Below, in pieces: positions 25,400-33,805 of a stretch of 64,000 nucleotides of DNA (position 1 is the first letter of the stretch; each line of letters starts with the position of its first letter). The notes below the pieces were generated by a model. It did not search any database, had not been told where the DNA came from, and saw only the letters and a list, made by a program, of their open reading frames with translations. Source of the stretch: Methylophaga sp. UBA3192 (GTDB taxonomy: Bacteria > Pseudomonadota > Gammaproteobacteria > Nitrosococcales > Methylophagaceae). The stretch covers positions 124,001 to 188,000 of the forward strand of contig DEXE01000002.1 of the NCBI GenBank assembly GCA_002363955.1, written 5' to 3'. Made by a program: the position numbers and the translations under genes.

Positions 25400-25427
25400 A
25401 AAAGCCCGCATTTTTATGCGGGCTTTT
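25400..25427. terminator. Perfect 12-bp hairpin between pseudoazurin and petA genes
   Basis: AAAAGCCCGCAT pairs perfectly with ATGCGGGCTTTT around TTTT. Both genes around it are on the minus strand and the petA start is to its left, so on the minus strand it terminates the pseudoazurin transcript before petA (T run supplied by the AAAA arm). Confidence 0.8.
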
Positions 25428-25453
25428 AGGAGTACTTCTAGAGGAGTATAGAC

Positions 25454-25900
25454 TTACTCTGCAGTAGCCTGTTCTACTTTTTTAACTAAACGACGTAATG
25501 CGCCTTTAGGTTTTGAGTCTACAATGGCTTGCAAATTAGTCGGTTCGCCTACAATGATCGCGCCGCCCATACCGGCACCCCAGTGAGGGTCACACTTGTA
25601 AAGGTAAACACCTTCTACAGTCAATGGTTTGGTTTGGTAGTTTTCACCCATTTGTGACATGAAACCTTCAGCGCCTTCAGGAATGAATTCTTGCTCACCA
25701 CTTGAATCAGTAAAAGTAGTATTTACCAGGTGACCATTCATTTGTTGCCAGGAAACAGTGTCACCCGGAGCGATTTTGACAACCAAAGGATCAAAAGCAG
25801 TCAAACTTGCGTTAACAACATGATTCTCAGCCATTGCAGCAGCAGAAAATAAAGATGCTGCGCCAATTGCTGCTGTCAAAAGTGATTTACCATATTTCAT
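25454..25900 (-). CDS. Pseudoazurin-like blue copper protein
   Basis: Small periplasmic type 1 copper protein that would carry electrons. The 148-residue precursor has a signal peptide (cut after AAAMA, residue 24). The copper ligands of the pseudoazurin pattern are visible: His in QMNGHLV near residue 57, then Cys, His and Met in YLYKCDPHWGAGMGGA near residues 105-117. The segment PEGAEGFMSQMGENY also matches pseudoazurins. A Lys-rich C-terminal extension of about 30 residues is present. It could accept electrons from methanol dehydrogenase or complex III; this is inference. Amicyanin-like is the alternative. Confidence 0.85.
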   Translation of the reverse strand: MKYGKSLLTAAIGAASLFSAAAMAENHVVNASLTAFDPLVVKIAPGDTVSWQQMNGHLVNTTFTDSSGEQEFIPEGAEGFMSQMGENYQTKPLTVEGVYLYKCDPHWGAGMGGAIIVGEPTNLQAIVDSKPKGALRRLVKKVEQATAE

Positions 25901-25989
25901 GAATATTTCCTCTCTTTATTGAGTTATTTGCCTCAGTGCGGTGCCAGTTTCCCATAGTGAACCTGAACCCACACTGAACACATTTAGCC

Positions 25990-26005
25990 ACGTGTTTTAA
26001 CACGT
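25990..26005. promoter_or_regulatory. Perfect dyad upstream of the pseudoazurin gene
   Basis: ACGTGTT-TT-AACACGT is a perfect 7-bp inverted repeat centred about 97 bases upstream of the pseudoazurin start codon. The position and symmetry suit an operator. The protein that would bind it is unknown. Confidence 0.4.
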
Positions 26006-26158
26006 AATTTTCTTGGCAATACCAGCACAAAAACGTCCAACTATACTGACTGTTTGGGGGATATGTCCATGCTAAATCGAAAATTTGTGTCATATAACAC
26101 AATGGTTATTCCATCTGTCAGTGCTGGGCAACTTCCTGAAATATATAGCGATGATTGC

Positions 26159-26494
26159 TAGGGTCTGTTGATCTTTCATAGCCGCCTCTGTTGTGACTGA
26201 AAATGCACCAATCAAGGCGCGAGGAATGTCGTTTGTGAGATACATCCGTGTATCTTACCCCTTCGGGGCTGACGCTCAAAAACGCTCCCGACGTTTTTGT
26301 AGTCGTTCTAAATAAATGACGAGTAACGCAGAGTGGTGGATTTTCAGCCACAACCCGAAGGGCTGGGACTATTTTTCCGCCCCACGGTGTTGGAAATGAC
26401 TTATGTAGAACAACTACATCGCATCATTTCCGCCTTGTTGGACGAAAAAATAGCCTCCAGCAGTGGTGGCTCTGAAAGATCAACAGACCCTAGA
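26159..26494. mobile_element. MITE-like element with about 21-bp terminal inverted repeats
   Basis: The left end CTAGGGTCTGTTGATCTTTCA is the exact reverse complement of the right end TGAAAGATCAACAGACCCTAG, and similarity continues inwards with mismatches (TAGCCGCC against GGTGGCTC). The 336-base interior has no convincing gene but several hairpins: GATAC/GTATC near 26240, AAAAACG/CGTTTTT near 26280, and a long imperfect arm pair between about 26370 and 26455 closed by ATGTAG/CTACAT. The rest of the gene-free stretch 25901-26795 shows only the dyad at 25990 and a TATAAT-like -10 at 26701 ahead of the fmdB-type gene. Confidence 0.75.
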
Positions 26495-26795
26495 TAAGAA
26501 TGGAGATTAATGGATGGTTTTCCTGTGTTTTTAACCTCAACATTATCAGCGTCGGGTACGAAGATCTGAAACCGATATTATGAAAACATATTGGGTGCCG
26601 GTAAGCGCTTAGAGGTTATAAAATAAGATGCATCATATAAGTTTAAGTGCTTTCAGAATTCTCTGTGAAAATGCCAGAGACTGAAAGAGTAATTTTTCGG
26701 TATAATCAAGCGCTTTGAAAGCTTGAAACAAATATTTCTTGCCGCATTTATAAGCAGCGCTGTTTGTTGATTCATTATTTAGGGAGTAAAACCTC

Positions 26796-27062
26796 ATGCC
26801 GTTTTATGAATATCGCTGTGATGCCTGTAATCATAATTTTGAAGCATTGCAAAAGATCAGTGATGATGCGCTGGTGGATTGTCCGGCCTGTAATCAACCC
26901 AGCCTGAAAAAACTTATATCAGCGGCGGGTTTCCGTCTCAAAGGGCAGGGCTGGTATGAAACCGATTTTAAATCGGGTACTAAACGTAACCTTGCTGAAA
27001 GTGGTTCTTCAGAGAGTGCCTCTTCTGCGGGTCATACCTGCGGAACTGGATGCAGTCATTAA
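26796..27062 (+). CDS. FmdB-family zinc ribbon protein
   Basis: An 88-residue protein with the FmdB-type zinc ribbon: MPFYEYRCDACNHNFE then DCPACNQPSLKKL give two CxxC pairs (near residues 8-11 and 32-35). The C-terminal tail is Ser-rich and ends CGTGCSH, which could bind metal too. The family is a putative regulatory protein group of unknown molecular role. It has a good ribosome site (AGGGAG) and a TATAAT-like -10 about 95 bases upstream, and is 7 bases before the DUF502 gene; the small zinc-ribbon gene commonly precedes DUF502 and aspS in Gammaproteobacteria. Confidence 0.88.
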   Translation: MPFYEYRCDACNHNFEALQKISDDALVDCPACNQPSLKKLISAAGFRLKGQGWYETDFKSGTKRNLAESGSSESASSAGHTCGTGCSH

Positions 27063-27069
27063 GTTTTAA

Positions 27070-27702
27070 ATGCGAAAATACCTAATAGCAGGCCTGCTGG
27101 TCTGGATGCCGCTCGGCATTACCTTTCTGGTAGTCCGGGCCATTGTTGGTTTTTTAGATAAGAGTTTATTACTCTTGCCGGATGCTTTTCAGCCAGATAG
27201 GCTGCTGGGCTTTAATATTCCCGGATTGGGAGTCGTTCTGGCGGTGGTCATGGTATTAGTCACCGGCATGATAATGGCCAATTTATTAGGTCGCAGATTA
27301 GTCGTTTTCTGGGAGTCCCAGCTAGCGAGGATCCCGCTGGTCAGAACAATTTATTCTGCGATTAAACAAATTATGGAAGCGGTGTTGGCGACAGACGCCA
27401 AATCGTTTCGCAAAGTATTGCTGGTTGAATACCCGCGTAAAGGTGTCTGGAGTCTGGCATTTATGACTTCAAATGATTTAGGTGAAGTGCAGGATAAGAC
27501 GATTGCCAATGTTATCAGCGTTTTTATTCCGACCACGCCAAATCCGACCTCCGGGTTTGTGTTGATGGTGCCGGAATCAGATGTGATTGAATTGGATATG
27601 TCTGTCGAAGAAGGTCTGAAAATGATTATTTCGATGGGCGTTGTGGTGCCAAATTCAGAGGCATATCGAAAAAAAGTTCAGCAACAGCACAGCGTAGAAT
27701 AA
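27070..27702 (+). CDS. DUF502 family membrane protein
   Basis: A 210-residue inner-membrane protein with two clear membrane segments (about residues 5-27 and 55-78) followed by a soluble C-terminal domain with the family segment IPTTPNPTSGFVLMVPE near residue 155. The DUF502 family is of unknown function. It sits between the FmdB-type gene and aspS on the same strand with short gaps, so the three are probably co-transcribed. Confidence 0.9.
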   Translation: MRKYLIAGLLVWMPLGITFLVVRAIVGFLDKSLLLLPDAFQPDRLLGFNIPGLGVVLAVVMVLVTGMIMANLLGRRLVVFWESQLARIPLVRTIYSAIKQIMEAVLATDAKSFRKVLLVEYPRKGVWSLAFMTSNDLGEVQDKTIANVISVFIPTTPNPTSGFVLMVPESDVIELDMSVEEGLKMIISMGVVVPNSEAYRKKVQQQHSVE

Positions 27703-27774
27703 AAATTTCGGACATCTTTCGTCTATATGAAAGGTGTAGTGTTAAACAGTATTTTTTGGAATGTTGGAATAATT

Positions 27775-29559
27775 ATGCGTAGCCATTACTGCGGCGATGT
27801 AAACGAAACTTTGATTGAACAAACGGTAACGGTTGCAGGTTGGATGCATCGTCGCCGGGATCACGGCGGTGTGATCTTTATTGATTTACGGGATCGCGAA
27901 GGTCTGGTGCAAATCGTCTGTAATCCGGAAGATGCCGAAAGCTTTGCCGTTGCAGAGAAAGTCCGCAGTGAATATGTATTGCAGATTGAAGGTGTCGTAA
28001 ATCCGCGTCCTGCTGGCAGTGAAAACACTGATCTGAAAAGTGGCAAAATCGAAATTATCGCCAAGCGGGTCACTATTCTGAATAGTTCTGAAACGCCACC
28101 TTTCCCGTTGACAGAACAGGCCGAAGTCAATGAAGACATTCGCCTGCGTCATCGTTATATTGATTTACGTCGCCCCGAAATGCTGCAAAAGCTGCGTTTC
28201 CGTTCGCAGATTATCCGTCAGTTGCGTCAGTATCTGGATAATCATGGCTTTATGGATATAGAAACACCGATCCTGACCAAAGCCACTCCCGAAGGTGCAC
28301 GTGATTATCTGGTACCTAGCCGTACGCATCCGGGTGACTTTTTTGCATTGCCACAATCTCCACAGTTATTTAAACAACTACTGATGGTCGCTGGCATGGA
28401 TCGTTATTATCAAGTCGTGCGTTGTTTCCGTGATGAAGATTTGCGCGCTGACCGTCAGCCCGAATTTACTCAGTTGGATATTGAAACCTCTTTTGTTGAA
28501 GAAGAGGACTTAATGCAGTTAATGGAAGACATGATCCGTGACCTGTTTGCCAATGTCCTGGAACAACCTCTTCCAAACCCTTTCCCCCGGATGACTTATG
28601 CGGAAGCCATGGATCGTTATGGCAGTGATAAACCGGACCTGCGAATTGATTTGGAACTGGTTGAAGTCAGTGATCTGATGCAAGCGGTTGATTTCAAAGT
28701 GTTCTCGGCACCGGCTAATGATGACAATGGGCGAGTTGCTGCATTACGCGTTCCCGGTGGTAATTCACTTAGCCGTAAAGAAATTGATGATTACACCAAG
28801 TTTGTCAGTATTTACGGAGCCAAAGGTCTGGCTTACATCAAGGTCAATGATATTGATGTGGGACGTGAAGGCTTGCAGTCACCGATTCTGAAATTCCTGC
28901 CGGATGACGTGGTAGAGGCGATTCTGCAAAGAACCGGTGCTGAATCAGGAGATTTAGTGTTTTTTGGTGCTGATAAAGCTTCCATTGTGAATGAATCTTT
29001 AGGTGCATTGCGTGTCAAAATCGGGCATGACCTGAATATGGTTGAACATGGCTGGCGCCCATTATGGGTGGTTGAGTTCCCGATGTTTGAATGGGATGAG
29101 AAAACCCAGCGCTGGTATGCCTTGCATCATCCGTTTACTGCGCCGCGTGAATCAGATATTGATTTATTAAGCAACGATCCGGGCAAGTGTCTGTCTCGTG
29201 CTTATGACATGGTGTTAAATGGTACAGAGTTGGGCGGTGGTTCAATTCGTATTCATAAAACTGATGTTCAGCAAAAAGTATTTGAAATGCTGGGGATACC
29301 GGCGGAAGAAGCAGAAGAGAAATTTGGCTTTTTACTGCAGGCATTAAAATACGGTTGCCCACCACATGGTGGTTTGGCCTTTGGCTTGGATCGTCTGGCG
29401 ATGTTGATGACCGGTTCTGCCTCGATTCGTGATGTAATGGCCTTCCCTAAAACGCAATCAGCAGCCTGTCTGTTGACCAATGCACCAAGTGCTGTAAGCG
29501 ATGAGCAACTGAAAGAGTTGAATATTCGTTTACGTAAAGTGCCGACAGTTGACTCCTGA
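27775..29559 (+). CDS. aspS: Aspartate--tRNA ligase
   Basis: Class II synthetase charging tRNA-Asp. The 594-residue product has the N-terminal OB-fold anticodon-binding domain (VAGWMHRRRDHGGVIFIDLR), motif 1 around RLRHRYIDLRRPEM, motif 2 FRDEDLRADRQPEFTQLD near residue 218, the bacterial GAD insertion domain (about residues 285-415), and motif 3 GLAFGLDRLAM near residue 535. ATG at 27775 fits the family N-terminus (MRSHYCG); a start 16 codons earlier is in frame but adds a non-conserved leader. Confidence 0.97.
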   Translation: MRSHYCGDVNETLIEQTVTVAGWMHRRRDHGGVIFIDLRDREGLVQIVCNPEDAESFAVAEKVRSEYVLQIEGVVNPRPAGSENTDLKSGKIEIIAKRVTILNSSETPPFPLTEQAEVNEDIRLRHRYIDLRRPEMLQKLRFRSQIIRQLRQYLDNHGFMDIETPILTKATPEGARDYLVPSRTHPGDFFALPQSPQLFKQLLMVAGMDRYYQVVRCFRDEDLRADRQPEFTQLDIETSFVEEEDLMQLMEDMIRDLFANVLEQPLPNPFPRMTYAEAMDRYGSDKPDLRIDLELVEVSDLMQAVDFKVFSAPANDDNGRVAALRVPGGNSLSRKEIDDYTKFVSIYGAKGLAYIKVNDIDVGREGLQSPILKFLPDDVVEAILQRTGAESGDLVFFGADKASIVNESLGALRVKIGHDLNMVEHGWRPLWVVEFPMFEWDEKTQRWYALHHPFTAPRESDIDLLSNDPGKCLSRAYDMVLNGTELGGGSIRIHKTDVQQKVFEMLGIPAEEAEEKFGFLLQALKYGCPPHGGLAFGLDRLAMLMTGSASIRDVMAFPKTQSAACLLTNAPSAVSDEQLKELNIRLRKVPTVDS

Positions 29560-29599
29560 GTTATCACTCAGATCAACTTGATTTTAAGAGGAAAGCGAA

Positions 29600-30712
29600 G
29601 TGGCTACAAAACTAGCAGCAACGGCAATCCCGTTTGAACACTATTTCTCAATAGATGATGAGGCCTGCGATCAACGTATCGCTGAGGCTAAACAAAAGTT
29701 GGGTGATGACCTTGTGATTTTAGGTCACCATTACCAACGCAATGAAGTCTTCAAACACGCAGATTATTCGGGTGACTCACTGAAATTATCCCGTAATGCC
29801 GCTGAGTCAGATGCTCAGTACATTGTTTTCTGTGGTGTGCATTTTATGGCGGAAGTAGCGGACATTCTTTCCCGTCCCGATCAAATTGCGATTTTGCCTG
29901 ATATGGCGGCCGGTTGCTCAATGGCGGATATGGCGAATCGGGTTAATGTTGATCGGGCCTGGCAGGAAATGAGTGAAGTGCTGGATCCGGACGAAATGAT
30001 CACGCCGATCACCTACATTAACTCGGCAGCAGACCTGAAATCCTTTTGCGGAAAACATGGTGGCATAGTTTGCACTTCTACCAATGCCCCACATGTTTTG
30101 GACTGGGCATTCGCCCAGCGTGAAAAAGTACTGTTTTTTCCTGATCAGCATTTAGGGCGTAATACCGGTTATAAAATGGGCATTCCACTTGAAGAGATGG
30201 TGGTGTGGGATTTTGATAAGCCACTGGGTGGTTTGACGCCGGAAGCATTGAAAAAAGCCAAGATCATATTGTGGAAAGGCTTCTGCTCAGTACACCAGAT
30301 GTTCCAGCCGCAACAAATTGATAATTTTCTGGAAAAATATCCGGAAACCAAAGTGATTTCCCATCCGGAATGCAGTTTTGAAGTCTGCCAGAAATCGGAT
30401 TATGTGGGATCAACCGAATATATTGTGAATACTATTGCCAATAGTGAACCCAATACCCGTTGGTTGGTGGGTACGGAATTGAATCTGGTGAATCGTTTAC
30501 ATGAACGTTTCCAGGATCAGGGTAAATCGGTACATTTCATGTCGCCAACGGTGTGCATGTGTTCAACCATGTTCCGCGTTGATCCTCAGCATTTATTATG
30601 GGTATTGGAAAATCTGGTAGAAGGTCATGTCGTCAATCAGGTATCAGTGGATCCGGTGACTGCTAAAGAAGCCAAACTGGCGCTGGACCGGATGCTCGCT
30701 TTACCGATTTAA
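29600..30712 (+). CDS. nadA: Quinolinate synthase
   Basis: [4Fe-4S] enzyme that condenses iminoaspartate with dihydroxyacetone phosphate to quinolinate in NAD synthesis. The 370-residue protein has the repeated NadA folds with LGHHYQRNEVFKHADYSGDS near residue 40, and candidate cluster cysteines in VFCGVHFM, CSVHQMFQ and CMCSTMF. The GTG start at 29600 has AAGAGGAAAG upstream. nadB and nadC are not in the window. It is followed after 18 bases by the zinc-finger gene. Confidence 0.95.
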   Translation: MATKLAATAIPFEHYFSIDDEACDQRIAEAKQKLGDDLVILGHHYQRNEVFKHADYSGDSLKLSRNAAESDAQYIVFCGVHFMAEVADILSRPDQIAILPDMAAGCSMADMANRVNVDRAWQEMSEVLDPDEMITPITYINSAADLKSFCGKHGGIVCTSTNAPHVLDWAFAQREKVLFFPDQHLGRNTGYKMGIPLEEMVVWDFDKPLGGLTPEALKKAKIILWKGFCSVHQMFQPQQIDNFLEKYPETKVISHPECSFEVCQKSDYVGSTEYIVNTIANSEPNTRWLVGTELNLVNRLHERFQDQGKSVHFMSPTVCMCSTMFRVDPQHLLWVLENLVEGHVVNQVSVDPVTAKEAKLALDRMLALPI

Positions 30713-30730
30713 AACAGGAGATAGCGCGTT

Positions 30731-30916
30731 ATGTCAGAGACCAAACAAGCCTGTACACAGCGACGCTATGAAGTGACCAAACAAGATCTGCCCATCAGTT
30801 GTCCCATGCCGGATATGCCGGCATGGAATGCTCATCCTCGTGTTTACCTTGAAATAAAAAGCCATGGTGAAGTGCTGTGTCCATACTGCGGCACACTGTT
30901 TGTGCTGAAAAATTAA
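30731..30916 (+). CDS. Small CHCC-type zinc-finger protein
   Basis: A 61-residue protein with the zinc-finger pattern His-Cys...CPYC typical of the bacterial relatives of the NDUFS6 C-terminus: ISCPMP, NAHPRVYLEI, and LCPYCGTLFVL near the C-terminus. It probably binds one zinc; its role in bacteria is unknown. It lies between nadA and mutT with gaps of 18 and 3 bases. Confidence 0.85.
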   Translation: MSETKQACTQRRYEVTKQDLPISCPMPDMPAWNAHPRVYLEIKSHGEVLCPYCGTLFVLKN

Positions 30917-30919
30917 CTG

Positions 30920-31321
30920 ATGAAAAAACGTTTACAAGTTGCGGTTGCGATCATTCTTAATAATGATGAACAGGTATTAATTGCCCGTCGCCATGCACAT
31001 CAGCATCAAGGTGATCTGTGGGAATTTCCGGGAGGCAAGCGTGAAGCCGATGAAACCCGGTTACAGGCTTTGCAGCGGGAAATTCAGGAAGAAGTCGGTT
31101 TACAGGTTGAGCAGGCTGACCCCTTAATGCAGATTGTTCATGATTATCCAGACCTGCAGGTCGAGCTTGATGTCTGGTTAGTGACCGACTTTGTTGGTGA
31201 AGCAACCGGTAAGGAAGGGCAGCCATTGCAATGGTGTGCTTTAGCAGATTTAAAAGAAAAAGAGTTTCCTGCTGCGAACGTGGAAATTATAGAGCGACTG
31301 CAAAGCCTTTACGTGGTTTAG
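30920..31321 (+). CDS. mutT: 8-oxo-dGTP diphosphatase MutT-type Nudix hydrolase
   Basis: Sanitises the nucleotide pool by hydrolysing 8-oxo-dGTP. The 133-residue protein has the Nudix box GX5EX7REUXEEXGU (GGKREADETRLQALQREI then QEEVGLQ, residues 38-60) and the MutT N-terminus VAVAIILNNDEQVLIARR. It is separate from the larger MutT-thiamine-synthase fusion found in some relatives. The 3' end overlaps the yacG 3' end by 4 bases. Confidence 0.9.
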   Translation: MKKRLQVAVAIILNNDEQVLIARRHAHQHQGDLWEFPGGKREADETRLQALQREIQEEVGLQVEQADPLMQIVHDYPDLQVELDVWLVTDFVGEATGKEGQPLQWCALADLKEKEFPAANVEIIERLQSLYVV

Positions 31322-31503
31322 TGAAACGAGTTGGGATCATCTTCCGGATCGATAACCGGTTCACCGGGAATGCGATGATTGCCCGCAGCCCACTCGCCCA
31401 GATCGATGAGTTTGCAACGTTCACAACAGAACGGTTTCCATTTGTTTTCGTCCGTCCATTCCACTTTACGTCCGCATTGTGGACAATTTACTTTCAAAAC
31501 CAT
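31318..31503 (-). CDS. yacG: DNA gyrase inhibitor YacG
   Basis: Small zinc protein that binds GyrB and inhibits gyrase. The 61-residue product has the four-cysteine zinc motif CPQCGRKV and CCERCKLIDLGEWA. ATG at 31503 is chosen; an in-frame TTG at 31518 would overlap zapD. It follows zapD by 2 bases and coaE and pilD lie upstream in the same direction, the usual pilD-coaE-zapD-yacG order. Confidence 0.93.
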   Translation of the reverse strand: MVLKVNCPQCGRKVEWTDENKWKPFCCERCKLIDLGEWAAGNHRIPGEPVIDPEDDPNSFH

Positions 31504-31505
31504 AA

Positions 31506-32276
31506 TTACATCGTGCAACAGCTAAGCTGAAAATCCGCATCATCATTAATTTGTTGGGGACGCTGATTGATATCAAACGTCATAAAACGTACTGTAAAAC
31601 GGTGTTTACCGCCGCTGATTTCAGGGTAGTAAGGTGTTGAGGCCGGTATACGAACCCGAATCAATTGTGTGGGTAAATTACTATCCAGACTGCGCTGATA
31701 AAAGCCTTTCTCTGCTTGAGCCGTAGAAAAACCAGAACTGCCACGAATCAGCTTGAGACTGATATTGATTGCTCCGCGAACAGCAACAAACTGTTCCAGC
31801 CAATAATTCAGCTGTTGTTGTCGCTGTTCAACTGAGCTGTGTTGTAACCAGTAGTGATAAGCTGGCAAATCAAAATCACAGGTGCCCCCGGCGATACTGG
31901 AACGCTGGCGGATGCTGTACAGAAATTCATTTTCTTTTAACACCTGGCCGATAGCCGATTTACGGATTTGCAACGCGTCAAGCGTCTGATCCAATTCAGC
32001 GAGCAGCGCATCCAGTGTCTCATTATCAACACCCGGCGAGTTTTCCAGCGCAGATAAATTGGTAATCAGCCGTTCAACTTCTTTGGTGACTTCGGATTTC
32101 ATGTCTCCACGTTCAAACACCAGCAGCATATTCAGCATGGCATCAATTGCTTCACGATGACTCATTTCATCATCGTGTTGCATGGCATAGTCCACACGTG
32201 CCAGCAGAAATTCCAGGCGCAGGAAGGTTCTGATGCGTTCATTGAGAGGTTGTTCGTATGTAATTACGTCAGACAT
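31506..32276 (-). CDS. zapD: Cell division protein ZapD
   Basis: FtsZ-binding protein that bundles FtsZ filaments at the division site. The 256-residue protein begins YEQPLNERIRTFLRLEFL, has a helical N-terminal half, and a beta-rich C-terminal half (VRIPASTPYYPEISGGKHRFTVRFM), typical of ZapD (YacF). Length is normal. It is 45 bases after coaE. Confidence 0.94.
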   Translation of the reverse strand: MSDVITYEQPLNERIRTFLRLEFLLARVDYAMQHDDEMSHREAIDAMLNMLLVFERGDMKSEVTKEVERLITNLSALENSPGVDNETLDALLAELDQTLDALQIRKSAIGQVLKENEFLYSIRQRSSIAGGTCDFDLPAYHYWLQHSSVEQRQQQLNYWLEQFVAVRGAINISLKLIRGSSGFSTAQAEKGFYQRSLDSNLPTQLIRVRIPASTPYYPEISGGKHRFTVRFMTFDINQRPQQINDDADFQLSCCTM

Positions 32277-32321
32277 AGTGTGTTTTATGATTTCGCCATA
32301 AGGTCAGCATTTTGACCTGAT

Positions 32322-32930
32322 TTAATGTTCTGCTGCCTCAGCCAACTGACAATATAACGCATGCAGTTGTGTGACCTGAAATTTCAATTTTTCAATTCCA
32401 TCGCTATTGTCGATGATATCGTCAGCATATTGCAATCGCTCTGCACGATTTGATTGAGCCGCAAGATGTTGAATGGCCTCTTCAACGGAAAGCTGATCTC
32501 TGGTTTGCAGACGTGCCAGTTGGGTTTCGTGATCTACATCTACTAACAGAATTCTATCCACACAAGACTGCATATTCGCTTCAATCAATAAAGGAATACT
32601 CACTATACAGTAACTGCCCGTGGCGTCTGCAGCCTGTTGCAAAAGCTGTTGGCGGATTGATGGATGCAGAATTTGTTCTAAAGTCTGTTTGGCCCTGCGA
32701 TCAGAGAATAACCGTTTGCGTAATGCGGCTCGATTTAACTGCCCATCTGCCAGCAGATAATCAGCACCAAACTGCTGAACAATGGATTGATATTCAGCCG
32801 TACCGGGTTGACTCAGCTGACGGGCAATATTATCGGCATCGATGACCTCAATACCCAGATTTTCGAATAACGTTGAGACCGTTGATTTGCCCGATGCGAT
32901 GCCTCCGGTAAGGCCAACCCGAAATACCAT
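32322..32930 (-). CDS. coaE: Dephospho-CoA kinase
   Basis: Last enzyme of coenzyme A synthesis, phosphorylating dephospho-CoA. The 202-residue protein has Walker A GGIASGKST (residues 9-17), the DADNIARQL segment, and the lid-region sequence SIPLLIEANM. It lies one base after the pilD stop. Confidence 0.95.
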   Translation of the reverse strand: MVFRVGLTGGIASGKSTVSTLFENLGIEVIDADNIARQLSQPGTAEYQSIVQQFGADYLLADGQLNRAALRKRLFSDRRAKQTLEQILHPSIRQQLLQQAADATGSYCIVSIPLLIEANMQSCVDRILLVDVDHETQLARLQTRDQLSVEEAIQHLAAQSNRAERLQYADDIIDNSDGIEKLKFQVTQLHALYCQLAEAAEH

Positions 32931-32931
32931 T

Positions 32932-33801
32932 TCAGCTTAACCCGCTCCAGTTCAAATAACCGCTGGTCAGGCTTTCTCCCCACACCAGGGCTAACCAACC
33001 TGCTGCGGCAAGATAAGGCCCAAATGGAATCGGATTATCCCGATGCTGCTGTTTTAACAGAATCAGGCTGATACCGACCAATGCACCCACTAGAGAAGAC
33101 AATAAAATAATCATTGGCAGTGCTTGCCAACCCATCCAGGCCCCCAGGGCTGCCAGCAGTTTGAAATCGCCATAGCCCATGCCTTCCTTACCGGTTACCA
33201 AGCGAAAGCCATGATAGACCAGCCAGAGGGCAAGATAGCCGACGATGGCACCAATCACGGCCGAACTGATATCGGTAAATGTACCAAATAGATTAAAGAA
33301 AAGCCCCAGCCACAATAATGGCAGGGTAATACTGTCCGGTAACAGCTGGTGATCCACATCAATAAATGTCAATGCCAGCAAAGCCCAGCTTATAAGTAAC
33401 GCGCCACAGACTGCAATCCCAAACCCAAAATGCCATGCAACCAACGCTGAAATAATAGCGGTCAGCAACTCAATTAGTGGATAGCGTTTCGAAATCGGTG
33501 CTTTGCAGTCTTTGCAACGGCCTTTGAGTATCAGGTAACTGATAACCGGAATATTTTCTAATGCGGTAATGGCATGACCGCAATGCGGACAGCGAGAGCG
33601 GGGTTTACTTAATGTCAGCTCATCTGATTTAGGGGCCGCCGAACCAATTAAGTCATGGCATTGTTGTTCCCATTCGCGCTGCATTATAAGGGGCAGACGA
33701 TGAATCACCACATTGAGAAAACTGCCGACTAATAAACCCAGAATAAAAGTACTGACAATAAAAAATGTGCTGGAGGTTTCCAGCAGATAAATAAGCGACA
33801 T
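32932..33801 (-). CDS. pilD: Type IV prepilin peptidase PilD
   Basis: Inner-membrane aspartyl protease and N-methyltransferase that processes type IV prepilins and type II secretion pseudopilins. The 289-residue protein has a cytoplasmic zinc domain with two CxxC pairs (CPHCGHAI and CKDC, near residues 72-100), eight membrane segments, and the two catalytic Asp regions, ALTFIDVDHQLLPD near residue 150 and the GYGDFKLLAALG motif near residue 210. ATG at 33801 gives the standard MSLIYLL-type N-terminus; the longer start overlaps pilC. Confidence 0.94.
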   Translation of the reverse strand: MSLIYLLETSSTFFIVSTFILGLLVGSFLNVVIHRLPLIMQREWEQQCHDLIGSAAPKSDELTLSKPRSRCPHCGHAITALENIPVISYLILKGRCKDCKAPISKRYPLIELLTAIISALVAWHFGFGIAVCGALLISWALLALTFIDVDHQLLPDSITLPLLWLGLFFNLFGTFTDISSAVIGAIVGYLALWLVYHGFRLVTGKEGMGYGDFKLLAALGAWMGWQALPMIILLSSLVGALVGISLILLKQQHRDNPIPFGPYLAAAGWLALVWGESLTSGYLNWSGLS

Positions 33802-33805
33802 AGGA

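Noticed and set aside
26118..26351. A 77-residue minus-strand frame inside the MITE-like element
   Set aside because: It has no ribosome site, no known motif, and lies across the hairpins and the terminal repeat of the element.
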